Source: Undibacterium sp. YM2
GTDB lineage: Bacteria > Pseudomonadota > Gammaproteobacteria > Burkholderiales > Burkholderiaceae_D
Direction: 5' to 3'
Assembly (NCBI RefSeq): GCF_009937975.1
Contig: NZ_AP018441.1
Coordinates: forward strand, 5,952,001-6,016,000
Length of the DNA: 64,000 nt
Below are positions 35,423 to 44,634 of this stretch, piece after piece (the first letter of the stretch is position 1; every line of letters begins with the position of its first letter). The translations under genes and the position numbers were made by a program. Under the pieces are notes generated by a model that was not told the origin of the DNA, searched no databases, and was given only the letters and a program-made list of their open reading frames with translations.

Positions 35423-37789
35423 GTGAGTCAGATTTACATACGTCGTTGCCCTGCCTGTGAAACCGAAAACGCGCCCGAAGTCATGCGCTGTGTTTGCGGC
35501 ACCTTGCTGTCTGGTGTGGACTTGATGAAAAAACGCGGGCAGGCAGAACCATCAATTGAGATAACGCCGCCAGCAAGCACAGTCACAGCAACAGAATTAA
35601 TTTGCAGTTATGAAGATTGCGAACAAAGTAATCCGCCAGGTAGTGAACTATGTGTGTATTGCAATCGCCCACTGAGCAAGGAACCAGCAACACCAGACGG
35701 CAATCAGATTCACAGCCTGCTATCACTGCCGCAAGCCCTGCGTGATCGCTACAAAATATTGCATCACCTGCCGACCCTGGGGGCAGAGGCTGAACTATTA
35801 TTGGTGCAAGAAAATACATCCTGTGTACAACGCGTCGCAAAAATCTATCGCCACGGCATACATGGCAAATCCGAAGTCAGGGAAAGGCTGCAAGCGGTAC
35901 CAGCCGAGCACCGCGTCGTCGTGCTGGAAGCTGGCGTGTCTGACGGCCATGCCTATGAACTCATGGAATACTGTGAGCTTGGCTCATTAAAAAAATTTGT
36001 GCAAGACAAACGGCCAGATGCGGCCATGCTGGAAAGCATAGTGCGTGAACTGGCAACAGCCATCGCCAGTGTGCATAAAGCCGGACTTATTCACCGCGAT
36101 CTCAAGCCCGAGAATATCCTGGTGCGCACACTACAGCCACTGGATTTGATACTGACTGACTTTGGTATTTCATCCGTGCTGGACGCCACGCAAAGACTGA
36201 CTGGCACGGCGCGCACCCTGCCCTATGCCTCACCAGAAAGCCTGTCCGGCGTCATTGATGCCAAGGCAGATTATTGGGCGCTGGGCATGATCATGCTGGA
36301 ACTGGCTCTGGGCCAGCATCCATTTGCCGGATTGTCAGAAGCTGTCATCCTGCACCACCTGACCACGCGCGAACTGGAACTCAGTGCTGTGCCGGATGCT
36401 TATCTGCGCAAGCTGCTGCGTGGCCTGCTGTTGCGGGACCCTAAAAAACGCTGGGGTGAGGAACAGATCATGCGCTGGCTGGCGCGTGACACCAGCTTGC
36501 CAGAGGCGGTGGAAACCATGGCCATGGGCGGCTTTCGTGAGCCGTATCATATAGGTCAATATCTGTGCCACACCCGCGAACAATTGGCAGTGGCATTGGC
36601 ACGCAACTGGGATGATGGCGTCAGGGATATCTCGAATGCGCAATTGCTGGCCTGGTTCCGCGATGTGCAAAAAGACCAGAATGCGGTGCGGGTCTTGCTC
36701 GATATGCGCCAGGATAAAAAACTCTCGGTCGATTTACAGCTATTGCGTCTGATCCTGCATCTGGCACCCGGCATACCACCGGTGTGGCGTGGCGAAACCA
36801 TAGAATTGCCTGCCATACTCGGCTATGCCAATCGCTCATTGAAAGGTGATGAAGCTGCCAGCAACTGGCTGAAACAGTTGTACAACTATGGTGTACTGGA
36901 AGCCTATGCCGATGCGGGTAACAAGGAGGTCGCCAGCATAGTCCAAAAATGGCAGGCTTGCTGCAAACAAATCGAACAGGCCTGGCAAGAAGCTTTTGGC
37001 CTGGTGAAAGACTATGCCAGCAAGCAATTGCCGGGGGAACATAGCAATATCGACAAACTCATGTACGGCCTTGAGACAGATGACAGCGCACCCCTGCATA
37101 GATTGCATGCCCGGGTGCTGGCGCTGGTCTATGATGAACGCTGGCCTGAGCGCCTGCGCAAGCGCCTGCAGGTCGCCTATGCTGGCCTGCAAGCTTATTG
37201 CCCCTGGTTATCTGCATTGGGCGAGATAGAAAAAATGCCGGTCGCTTCGCTGCTGGTGCTCGAAGCCCTGTTGCCGGAGGCACAAAAAGCCGCCGAACGC
37301 CAGCAAAAAGCCGATGCCTGGCTGCGTAGCACAGAGCAGGATGCCGCCGCAGCAATAAAGCAGGAAGTCTTGCAAAGTATCAAAAGCTTGCGCACGGCTG
37401 CCACTGACAGTCTCTTGCCTGACAGCGCCGTAGAAGACTTGCAAAAGGCCCTCGAAGAGTACTATGTATTGCTGGAAAAACTGCGCACCTCAGCCAGCAC
37501 GGAAGCAGCATGGCAGGAAGCAAAGAAGAGCGCATCGCGGGTAGAACATATTGCCGCAGGAATATCCCGCGAGCTCAATCAACTGCTGGCAAGACGCACA
37601 GAAAACCAGGGCTGGGCAGGGCAGGAAATGCGGGTTTTTCTGGCCATTGCCATCATCGTCGCACTTGTCTTTTTCAGAAAGAGCTATTTTTACTGGATAT
37701 TGCTGCTGGTCTCAGGCTTTGCCGCCTGGCGCTTCTTGCCTAATTTTTTGAGCATGCGCAAAATCCGCGAGTTGGGTGAGCAACTATAA
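35423..37789 (+). CDS. zinc-ribbon serine/threonine protein kinase with C-terminal membrane anchor
   Basis: Begins with GTG 35423 directly after the radical SAM stop (TGAGTG). The 788-residue protein has two short Cys ribbons (CPACE..CVC and CSYEDC..CVYC) in the first 95 residues, then a Hanks-type kinase: the VAIK-equivalent Lys in VAKIYRHG, catalytic loop HRDLKPENIL (about 223-232), DFG in LTDFGIS, and the APE-like ASPES. The glycine-rich loop is degenerate (PTLGAEAE). After the kinase come about 380 residues of helices and, near 735-775, two membrane helices (FLAIAIIVALVFF and YWILLLVSGFAAW) that should tether it to the inner membrane. Confidence 0.9.
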   Translation: MSQIYIRRCPACETENAPEVMRCVCGTLLSGVDLMKKRGQAEPSIEITPPASTVTATELICSYEDCEQSNPPGSELCVYCNRPLSKEPATPDGNQIHSLLSLPQALRDRYKILHHLPTLGAEAELLLVQENTSCVQRVAKIYRHGIHGKSEVRERLQAVPAEHRVVVLEAGVSDGHAYELMEYCELGSLKKFVQDKRPDAAMLESIVRELATAIASVHKAGLIHRDLKPENILVRTLQPLDLILTDFGISSVLDATQRLTGTARTLPYASPESLSGVIDAKADYWALGMIMLELALGQHPFAGLSEAVILHHLTTRELELSAVPDAYLRKLLRGLLLRDPKKRWGEEQIMRWLARDTSLPEAVETMAMGGFREPYHIGQYLCHTREQLAVALARNWDDGVRDISNAQLLAWFRDVQKDQNAVRVLLDMRQDKKLSVDLQLLRLILHLAPGIPPVWRGETIELPAILGYANRSLKGDEAASNWLKQLYNYGVLEAYADAGNKEVASIVQKWQACCKQIEQAWQEAFGLVKDYASKQLPGEHSNIDKLMYGLETDDSAPLHRLHARVLALVYDERWPERLRKRLQVAYAGLQAYCPWLSALGEIEKMPVASLLVLEALLPEAQKAAERQQKADAWLRSTEQDAAAAIKQEVLQSIKSLRTAATDSLLPDSAVEDLQKALEEYYVLLEKLRTSASTEAAWQEAKKSASRVEHIAAGISRELNQLLARRTENQGWAGQEMRVFLAIAIIVALVFFRKSYFYWILLLVSGFAAWRFLPNFLSMRKIRELGEQL

Positions 37790-37803
37790 ATTCTGGAGTA
37801 TCC

Positions 37804-38223
37804 ATGTCTGCCATTTTTAACAAATTGAATTTGAAAGATCAGAGTGAAATCCTGGTCTTGCATGCACCAGCATCATTTGAACCCGAAATCGCGGCTTTGA
37901 CCGGTGTCAAGGTGCTCAAGAAATTATCTGGCATCAAAAAGCTGAATTTTGCTTTGGTGTTTGTCAGCAAGCAGCAAGAGCTTGATGAAATCTCCCTGGT
38001 CCTGAGCAAGCTGGTAGAGGAGGATGCCCTGCTGTGGTTTGCTTATCCCAAGGGGACCTCGAAGAAGTATCAATGTGAATTCAACCGCGATACTGGCTGG
38101 GATGTGATCAAGGCGGCAGGGTTTGATACAGTGAGGATGGTGGCGATTGATGAAGACTGGTCGGCATTAAGGTTCAGGCATGGCGACTTTATCAAAAACT
38201 CTACCAGGAAGACTGTTGGCTGA
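37804..38223 (+). CDS. DUF3052-family protein
   Basis: A 139-residue protein with LVFVSKQQELDEIS, LLWFAYPKGTSKKYQCEFNRDTGWDVI and VAIDEDWSALRFR, the consensus of DUF3052. No function is known for the family. CTGGAG lies 6 bases before the ATG, and only 14 bp separate it from the kinase, so it may be the last gene of that operon, though it is also seen alone in many genomes as far as I recall. Confidence 0.85.
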   Translation: MSAIFNKLNLKDQSEILVLHAPASFEPEIAALTGVKVLKKLSGIKKLNFALVFVSKQQELDEISLVLSKLVEEDALLWFAYPKGTSKKYQCEFNRDTGWDVIKAAGFDTVRMVAIDEDWSALRFRHGDFIKNSTRKTVG

Positions 38224-38255
38224 AGGCCTGATTATTTTACAGATAAAAATACTGA

Positions 38256-38286
38256 CTCAATCCAGTCGGCCCTGAGCTGGATTGAG
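38256..38286 (-). terminator. intrinsic terminator for the minus-strand DUF1232/LysE genes
   Basis: CTCAATCCAG (38256-38265) and CTGGATTGAG (38277-38286) form a 10-bp perfect stem. Read on the minus strand it is followed by GTCAGTATTTTTATC, a partial T tract. It lies between convergent transcripts and may slow both. Confidence 0.65.
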
Positions 38287-38333
38287 CGGGTTTGAGCTGG
38301 ACTAAGCCTCTTGGCAGCCTGGCAAGGCAAGAA

Positions 38334-38675
38334 TCAAACCTGCCCACTGCCAAACCAGCCCTTCATCTTATCCCTGGCACTCTGCTTCACGTCGTCGGTA
38401 ATATAAAAACTGACGGTCACCAACGCGCCCGCGATCACGCCGAGATCATCGCTGTAACCAACCACTGGCAACATATCCGGCACTGCATCGAGAGGGAAAA
38501 TGAAATACCCGAGCGCCCCGAAAATAACAGTCTTGGCCCAGGCCGGAGTTTCAGGCCTCTGCGCTGCATAATATAGACAGAGTACTTTTTCTATGACTTC
38601 GCTGCCGGCAGCTTGTGCATATTTCTTGAGCTTGTCCCAAAAACCTTTTTCACTATACGCTTTGCCATGTGACAT
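38334..38675 (-). CDS. YkvA/DUF1232 membrane protein
   Basis: A 113-residue protein with the DUF1232 core YFIFPLDAVPDMLPVVGYSDDLGVI flanked by short hydrophobic segments. The family is a small membrane protein group of unknown function. It follows the LysE-type gene by 11 bp on the same strand. Confidence 0.85.
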   Translation of the reverse strand: MSHGKAYSEKGFWDKLKKYAQAAGSEVIEKVLCLYYAAQRPETPAWAKTVIFGALGYFIFPLDAVPDMLPVVGYSDDLGVIAGALVTVSFYITDDVKQSARDKMKGWFGSGQV

Positions 38676-38686
38676 GATACTGCTCC

Positions 38687-39319
38687 TCAGTCATTCGCCT
38701 TTTTCACGGTGGCCAGCAAACCCGCCGCCGCCACGAATACCCCGCCAGAAAACTGGTTGAACATCTTTGCCTTGCCTTTGGAACGCAGCCACGGCCCCAT
38801 GCGTTCGGCAAAAACCGCATACAGCATCAGCACACTGAATTCAAAAAATACAAAGGTGCTGCACAGGACTAAAAATTGCGGCAGCTTGGCGGCAGCCGGA
38901 TTGATGAATTGCGGGAAAAAAGCGGTAAAGAACAGCAAGGCCTTGGGGTTGCTGGCGCCGACCAGCATGCCTTTGATATACAGGCGCAGGCGGGTGCCGC
39001 GCATCTCGGTTTCTGTTGGTAAAACAAAATCACTGCTTTTGGCACGCAAGCTGCTGATACCCAGATAGAGCAAGTAAGCCACACCCAGGTATTTGATGAT
39101 GGTAAATACCAGCGCCGATGTCGCCAGGATGGCGCCTATGCCTATTGCCGAGCAAGTCATGATGGCAATCAGGGAAGTGATATTCCCCAGCGCCGGAAAC
39201 AAGGTCATGCGCGCACCGAAATTGATGCTGTTGGTGATGCACATCAGCACGGCAGGACCGGGGGTGATGGTCAGTACCAATACGGCGATAACATACAGCA
39301 ACCAGGTTTCTATAGACAT
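38687..39319 (-). CDS. LysE/RhtB-family exporter
   Basis: A 210-residue inner-membrane protein with about six hydrophobic helices. The first two regions carry ITPGPAVLMCITNSINFGAR, and the central loop has VGASNPKALLFFTAFFPQFI, both typical of LysE/RhtB exporters of amino acids or homoserine lactones. GGAG stands 6 bases before the ATG. The exported substrate is not predictable by eye. Confidence 0.9.
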   Translation of the reverse strand: MSIETWLLYVIAVLVLTITPGPAVLMCITNSINFGARMTLFPALGNITSLIAIMTCSAIGIGAILATSALVFTIIKYLGVAYLLYLGISSLRAKSSDFVLPTETEMRGTRLRLYIKGMLVGASNPKALLFFTAFFPQFINPAAAKLPQFLVLCSTFVFFEFSVLMLYAVFAERMGPWLRSKGKAKMFNQFSGGVFVAAAGLLATVKKAND

Positions 39320-39395
39320 ACGGGCTCCCCATGAGTTAAATATCCTGTTACAGATATCTTAGTCGATTTCAGGGGCAGCCATCATATTTGCTTTT

Positions 39396-40223
39396 TTATG
39401 CCGGTTTCACCACTTTGCGTGGTGCTGGCGGCGGCGGTGTATAAGCGGCCCATTCTGGTTTTTGCTCTTTACCACTATCGATGATGACCATGTAACGCCC
39501 GGCCCAGGGATTATCTTCGCGGTTTTTATCGAGTACCCAGAATTTCTTGCCCTCTGCCAAGCCTTGCATATAGTCAGCATCCAGCACTGAGTAGCGGTCC
39601 AGCAAGAAATTCAAGGTACCCGGTATACGTACACAGCCCTTGGATTGCACTGTACCCAGACGTGATTCGAGTACGCCAGGGTCAGTCGCATGCATTTGCA
39701 GGCGCATGTCGGCGATGATTTTATCGCCCCAGCCTTTTTTGGCCTTTTGCCAGCCAAAATCAAAGACGCGTCGCCCTTTGATGCCATAACCGCGTATGCC
39801 CTTGCTGTTCTTGCTGCCCTCTGCACGATAATCCAGATTGGCCAGGCTATGCGCGTAGACACCTGTCGGCGTTTCAAAATGCTCGAAACCTGGCGAGCGC
39901 CCTGTAGAAACAGGTGAAGCACCAATGAACTGGTATTGCCCTTCCTGGTCCAACCAGAACAACATGGCAACCTGGACTTTGGGATTACGATCGACCAGCA
40001 AAATATATTGTGAAGGCAGGCTGGTGATGCTGTTACTGCTGAGTGCGGTAGCCATCTGCTCTATATAAAATTGCAAATCTTCAGGTGGCGGTTGTACCTG
40101 CTGCACTACAGTGCTGGCGTAAATGTCCTTGAGACTTAGGGCAGACTCCAGCGCTTGCGCAGGCGCGGCAAAAGCAAGTGCCACCGTCATGGCGATGGCA
40201 GGTTTAAGCAGGGATGAAAGCAT
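39396..40223 (-). CDS. L,D-transpeptidase (YkuD domain)
   Basis: A 275-residue exported protein with a signal peptide ending near AQALES. The YkuD domain has the first His in LQMHATDPG and the catalytic nucleophile in QSKGCVRIPG (Cys near residue 197). Such enzymes cross-link peptidoglycan stem peptides through 3-3 bonds or attach proteins to the wall. A Pro-rich basic tail follows. The gene stands alone. Confidence 0.9.
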   Translation of the reverse strand: MLSSLLKPAIAMTVALAFAAPAQALESALSLKDIYASTVVQQVQPPPEDLQFYIEQMATALSSNSITSLPSQYILLVDRNPKVQVAMLFWLDQEGQYQFIGASPVSTGRSPGFEHFETPTGVYAHSLANLDYRAEGSKNSKGIRGYGIKGRRVFDFGWQKAKKGWGDKIIADMRLQMHATDPGVLESRLGTVQSKGCVRIPGTLNFLLDRYSVLDADYMQGLAEGKKFWVLDKNREDNPWAGRYMVIIDSGKEQKPEWAAYTPPPPAPRKVVKPA

Positions 40224-40405
40224 CTTGAATGGGAAAAAAGAATCTGTAGTCTATGCAATGAGGCCCCGGGGCCTGTCGCTTTCAATATGCCGCAGTTTGA
40301 TGGTCACAGACAAGTATAAACATCATGCTGGTATGCAAGGTGTTGCAACTTTGACTCATCGCAAACACCTTCATGTCACAAATACTATATTGAATGCTTT
40401 ACACA

Positions 40406-40410
40406 GGAGG
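40406..40410 (+). promoter_or_regulatory. strong ribosome binding site that selects a GTG start
   Basis: GGAGG at 40406-40410 lies 8 bases before GTG 40419; the nearby ATG at 40428 would be 17 bases away, so GTG is preferred. Confidence 0.7.
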
Positions 40411-40418
40411 ACTCAGTC

Positions 40419-40886
40419 GTGAAACTTATGAAATTAGCCGCACTCTTGCCCTTGTCGCTATCGCTCTGTCTGAGCATGCCTGCATTGGCCGCGGGCAGCA
40501 ATTGTTCAAACAAGGATATCGCTTGTGTCACTGGCGGTATAGGCAGTACGGAAAGGGAAGAATTACAACAGCAGGCCGGGCAATACAATCTGTGGCTGCG
40601 CACTGCTGCCAATAAATCCGGCGCTTACCTGGCGGATATCAAGATCATTGTGAGAGACGACAAAACCAAAGCCGTGCTGCTGACAACGACGCTGGATGGC
40701 CCCTGGTTATTCCTGAGCCTGCCCGAAGGCCGCTATGAAGTGGAGGCACAATACCATGACAAGGCAAAACGCTCTGAGCAGATCGTCAAAAAAGTGACCG
40801 ATATCAAAAAAGGCAGCCAGCGCCAGATGATGATGTATTTTGATGCCAGTAATGTTGGGGAGCTGGATTACAAGCCTGCCTCCTGA
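40419..40886 (+). CDS. exported hypothetical protein with a carboxypeptidase-regulatory-like fold
   Basis: A 155-residue protein that starts with GTG (see the ribosome site before it). The signal peptide (LAALLPLSLSLCLSMPALA) ends near AAG. The mature part has two Cys (NCSNKDIAC) and a beta-rich region (IIVRDDKTKAVLLTTTLDGPWLFLSLPEGRYEVEAQY) resembling carboxypeptidase regulatory or transthyretin-like domains. No function is assigned. Confidence 0.7.
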   Translation: MKLMKLAALLPLSLSLCLSMPALAAGSNCSNKDIACVTGGIGSTEREELQQQAGQYNLWLRTAANKSGAYLADIKIIVRDDKTKAVLLTTTLDGPWLFLSLPEGRYEVEAQYHDKAKRSEQIVKKVTDIKKGSQRQMMMYFDASNVGELDYKPAS

Positions 40887-40906
40887 AAGCGGGCTTGAAC
40901 AGGCGT

Positions 40907-41347
40907 TTAGTCCAGGTAAATCCTGGGCTTATACACTTCCATGAAATTGTCCGGTTTGCTCAGTGGTGTAAAACCGAACTTTTCATACAGGCCAGCGGCA
41001 GTACTGGTCGATAGTGTAAAGCGGCGCAGCTTGCTGACTACCGGGTGGGCCATGACTTCTGCCATCAGTAATCTGGAGATGCCCTTGCCACGCATATCAG
41101 TGACAACAAAGACATCGACGAGGTTACCAAAGGTCGCCATGTCAGTGATGATGCGGCAAAAGCCCACCATGCGCTCTTGCTGAAAAACACTGAAACACAG
41201 GGAATTGCGCAGGGATTCCTCAACTACAGGTCGTGAAATACCTGTGGCCCAGCCACTTTCAGTCGTCAAGAATTGATGGACGAGGTCGATATCAATCTTG
41301 TCCTTGTCTGTGGTGATCCAGTATTCGCCTTCCTGTGCTGCGTTCAT
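40907..41347 (-). CDS. GNAT-family N-acetyltransferase
   Basis: A 146-residue GNAT protein. The acetyl-CoA loop is RGKGISRLLM, preceded by the beta-4 strand DVFVVTD. The C-terminal GLYEKFGFTPL is also typical. The acceptor substrate is unknown. It stands alone on the minus strand. Confidence 0.88.
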   Translation of the reverse strand: MNAAQEGEYWITTDKDKIDIDLVHQFLTTESGWATGISRPVVEESLRNSLCFSVFQQERMVGFCRIITDMATFGNLVDVFVVTDMRGKGISRLLMAEVMAHPVVSKLRRFTLSTSTAAGLYEKFGFTPLSKPDNFMEVYKPRIYLD

Positions 41348-41446
41348 GCGGTCTTACCTTTCTCTGTCTGCTGGTTTGAAAACCCTTCGATGATGGAATT
41401 GCTGCAATCTGACCCTGAAGCGGCTTGCAAGTTCCAGATTGCCAGT

Positions 41447-41995
41447 TCAGTTTTCAGCCGTAGTTGCCGTAGTCAGGTAATTATTCTTGATACGCACATA
41501 ATGCTCTGCCGAGTATTTGAAATAACTGATTTCTTCCGGGCTCAGGGCGCGGACTTTGACTGCCGGGCGGCCTACATATAAAAAGCCGCTTTCCAGCACC
41601 TTACCTGGTGGCACCAGGCTGCCTGCACCGAGCATGACATGCTTGTGGATAATCACATCATCCATGACGATGCTTCCCATGCCTATCAGGCATTCATCCC
41701 CGATATTGCAGCCATGCAGGATGACGGAATGGGCGATCGTCACATAATCGCCAATAATCAAAGGCGAACCGGCAGGTTTGCTGGCATTTTTGTGCGATAC
41801 ATGGCCCATGGCCAGGTCCTGGAAATTGCTGCTACGCCCTATGCGTATGTGATTGACGTCGCCACGCAAGACGGCATTGCACCAGACCGAGCTATCTGGC
41901 CCGATTTGTACATCACCGATGATCTGGGCACTGGGGTGGATATAGCAATTTTCTGATATTTCAGGAAAGGCGGTCAGGTAAGGACTGAGTGGCAT
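41447..41995 (-). CDS. gamma-class carbonic anhydrase family protein
   Basis: A 182-residue left-handed beta-helix of hexapeptide repeats (SVWCNAVLRGDVNHIRIG, NFQDLAMGHVSH, YVTIAHSVILHGC). The zinc ligands His are present in MGHVSH, IAHSV and LHGC, so it could hydrate carbon dioxide or be a metal-binding acyltransferase-like relative. The protein is likely a cytosolic trimer. Confidence 0.88.
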   Translation of the reverse strand: MPLSPYLTAFPEISENCYIHPSAQIIGDVQIGPDSSVWCNAVLRGDVNHIRIGRSSNFQDLAMGHVSHKNASKPAGSPLIIGDYVTIAHSVILHGCNIGDECLIGMGSIVMDDVIIHKHVMLGAGSLVPPGKVLESGFLYVGRPAVKVRALSPEEISYFKYSAEHYVRIKNNYLTTATTAEN

Positions 41996-42072
41996 GGTGC
42001 TGTATAGAGTTTAACGATCTTATGAACAGCAATTTTAACTGATCACTAGCCCATGCTCATGTGGATAAACCT

Positions 42073-44109
42073 TCAGATATCCACAGGATCAATCTCCACC
42101 GACCACCTGACCCGGCTTTTCATGGCGCGCAAATCAGCTATCCAGGCTTTGACAAAGGCTTGCAGAGCTGGGCGTGAGACTGATTCGACCAGCAATTGCG
42201 CCCTGTCCACATTGGCGACCCGTGTCATGGTCATGGGTATGGGGTCATTGATCATGATGCCCTGATGCTCGGTACAGAGCGCGGCTTCTTTCAAAAACGC
42301 GATGGCGGTTTCCAGCTCTCTGGCTTCTGCCCGCAATAAAGCCTGATACATGAAAGGCGGCATGTGGGCTTGCTGGCGTTCGTCCAGCAAGTCTTTGGCA
42401 AAGTCGGGGTAATTGTGTGACATCAGCGCATGGTAGAGCGGATGGTCAGGGTAGCGGGTTTGTACCAGTACCTCGGATGCATTGCCGCCTTCTTTTTGCG
42501 CGGCCCGCCCTGCCCGCCCTGCGACTTGCATGAGCTGGGCAAACAGGCGCTCACTGGCGCGGTAGTCTTGCGAGAACAGCGCAGCGTCTGGATTCAATGC
42601 CGCCACCAGGGTCAGGCGTTTGAAGTCATGGCCCTTGGCCACCATTTGCGTGCCTATCAGGATATCGACTTCACCGGCATGTACGCGTTCAAAAGCGGCG
42701 GCGGCACTGCCTTTGAGGCGGGTGGAGTCAGCATCGATGCGGAATACCCTTGCCTCGGGGAAAAGCAGGGCCAGGCCTTCTTCCATGCGCTGGGTGCCAC
42801 GGCCCAGGGGTTGCAGGTCTATATTGCCGCAAGTCGGGCATGAGCGCGGTATGCGTTGTTCCAGCCCGCAGTGATGACAACGCAATCTGTGATCACCTTT
42901 GTGCAAGACCAGATGGGCTGTACAGCGGGTGCAATTGCTGATCCAGCCACAGGCGTCGCAAGCCAGTACCGGTGCATAACCGCGCCGGTTAAGAAACAGG
43001 AGTGATTGCTCACCCTTCTCAAGACGTAGCTTGATTGCAGCTATCAATCTTTGCGTCAGGCCTTCGCTGGGTTTTTCTCTTTCGAGGTTGATGATGCGTA
43101 TGATGGGCAGGACGGCGTGCTGGACTGCCCGCTCACGCAATTCCAGCAAGCGGTAACGGCCAGTCTGCGCACCCTGCCAGCTTTCCAGCGAGGGCGTGGC
43201 AGAACCCAGCAAGATGGGTATCGAGAGCTGGCGCGCCCGCCATACAGCAAGGTCACGGGCAGAATAACGCAGGCCTTCCTGTTGCTTGTAGGAAGGGTCA
43301 TGCTCTTCATCAATGATGATCAGTTTCAACTTCGGCAGGGATGCCAACATGGCCAGGCGTGTACCCAGCACGATACGGGCACGTCCGGTATGTGCAGCCA
43401 GCCAGTGTAGCAAGCGCTCACCTTCGGCCAAACCGCTGTGCAGAGTGGAGAGCATCAGGCCTGGGAAACGGGCGCGGATATGGGATTCTAACTGTGGCGT
43501 CAGGTTAATCTCTGGCACCAGGATCAGGATCTGAGCATCTGGGGTCTTTGCCAGTACTTTGGCGGCGGTCTGCAAATACACCTCAGTCTTGCCGCTGCCA
43601 GTAACGCCGAACAAGAGATGCGGGGCATAGCCCTCGGCATGGGCAACCGCATCCACCGCCGCCTGTTGCTCAGGATTCAATTGCGGCTCACCCACTGGGC
43701 TGACATCGGCCTGCTCAGGTAATTTGGCCAACTTCTTGATGGCACGCTGCAGGGAAACCGTCTTGATGGCTTTGAGGTTCTTGGGCAAGGCGGGTACAGC
43801 CACCTCACCTATGGGGCGCTGATAATACTCGGCGGCAAACTGGCATAGCGCCAGCCATTCCTTGTTCATGGCTGGCAGCTCATGCCTGACAGCGATGGCG
43901 TCGCGCAGCTTGGCGGGTGGGACATCCGTCTCGCTCACCACATCCATGATCAGGCCGACGACTTCCTGGCGGCCAAAGGGCACAGCAGCCAGTTGCCCGG
44001 GTTGAGGCAAGTCGGCAACGGCCCCTCCCTCTTCCTGCGCTGCCCACCGATAATCGAAGGTGCTGTCAAGTGGGGTATCGAGGGCTACGCGTAAATAAAC
44101 TTGTTTCAC
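42073..44109 (-). CDS. priA: primosomal protein N' (PriA helicase)
   Basis: A 678-residue replication-restart helicase that starts with GTG 44109. Walker A is LFGVTGSGKTEVY, the DEEH-box is IIIDEEHDPSYKQ, and the zinc-binding region shows CDACGW, CTRCTA, CHHCGL and CPTCGN (eight cysteines). The 3'-DNA-binding domain is at the N-terminus (YLRVALDTPLDSTFDYRW). PriA reloads DnaB at stalled forks. It sits next to hemE with a 525-bp gap containing DnaA-box-like sites. Confidence 0.97.
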   Translation of the reverse strand: MKQVYLRVALDTPLDSTFDYRWAAQEEGGAVADLPQPGQLAAVPFGRQEVVGLIMDVVSETDVPPAKLRDAIAVRHELPAMNKEWLALCQFAAEYYQRPIGEVAVPALPKNLKAIKTVSLQRAIKKLAKLPEQADVSPVGEPQLNPEQQAAVDAVAHAEGYAPHLLFGVTGSGKTEVYLQTAAKVLAKTPDAQILILVPEINLTPQLESHIRARFPGLMLSTLHSGLAEGERLLHWLAAHTGRARIVLGTRLAMLASLPKLKLIIIDEEHDPSYKQQEGLRYSARDLAVWRARQLSIPILLGSATPSLESWQGAQTGRYRLLELRERAVQHAVLPIIRIINLEREKPSEGLTQRLIAAIKLRLEKGEQSLLFLNRRGYAPVLACDACGWISNCTRCTAHLVLHKGDHRLRCHHCGLEQRIPRSCPTCGNIDLQPLGRGTQRMEEGLALLFPEARVFRIDADSTRLKGSAAAAFERVHAGEVDILIGTQMVAKGHDFKRLTLVAALNPDAALFSQDYRASERLFAQLMQVAGRAGRAAQKEGGNASEVLVQTRYPDHPLYHALMSHNYPDFAKDLLDERQQAHMPPFMYQALLRAEARELETAIAFLKEAALCTEHQGIMINDPIPMTMTRVANVDRAQLLVESVSRPALQAFVKAWIADLRAMKSRVRWSVEIDPVDI

Positions 44110-44634
44110 GATCTAAGCCTGAACATGAAAATCGGCGCTAACTATTGATTTCATAAGGCTTTTTGACATATCCACAGTTTCTGTGGATAACTTTGTGGAG
44201 AAAGGTCTATTGACATCGGTTTTCGCTAGCGTTTACGGGGGTTTCCACAAAAAGCCCTGTCTCAGAGCCAAGAATTTAGTCGTTTAAAATCAATGACTTA
44301 TAAAAAATGCCGGGAGACAAAAAAATATTTTTGAAAATATTTTTTGCCGCCCCGATTTTGTGCATAAGTGACAGAAAATGTGCATAGAAATGCAAAATTT
44401 TTCTGCGGCGTATCCATTGGTTTTCCACAGCTTTCAGGCTGGAAAAGCACGCCAGTACTATGTTTTGCAGAGCAACATGATGCAAAGACAAGCGTCTCAG
44501 CCACTTGTTGTTTTACCAGTGCCTGAATATACATACTTTACCAGCGGCCTGACCAGAAACACTGGCTGGACCAGCCACTCTAATGTCAATCCTTGGCAGA
44601 AAATCATGCTTATTTTATAAATAAATACCAGTCT
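44110..44634. other. intergenic region with DnaA-box-like sites and an AT-rich stretch
   Basis: Between priA and hemE. Contains TGTGGATAA at 44182-44190 preceded by ATATCCACA at 44168-44176, further near matches (TGTGCATAA near 44360), and a very A/T-rich palindromic stretch at about 44318-44346. A perfect box TGTGGATAA also lies at 42060-42068 past the priA end. No gene is supported. Confidence 0.55.
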
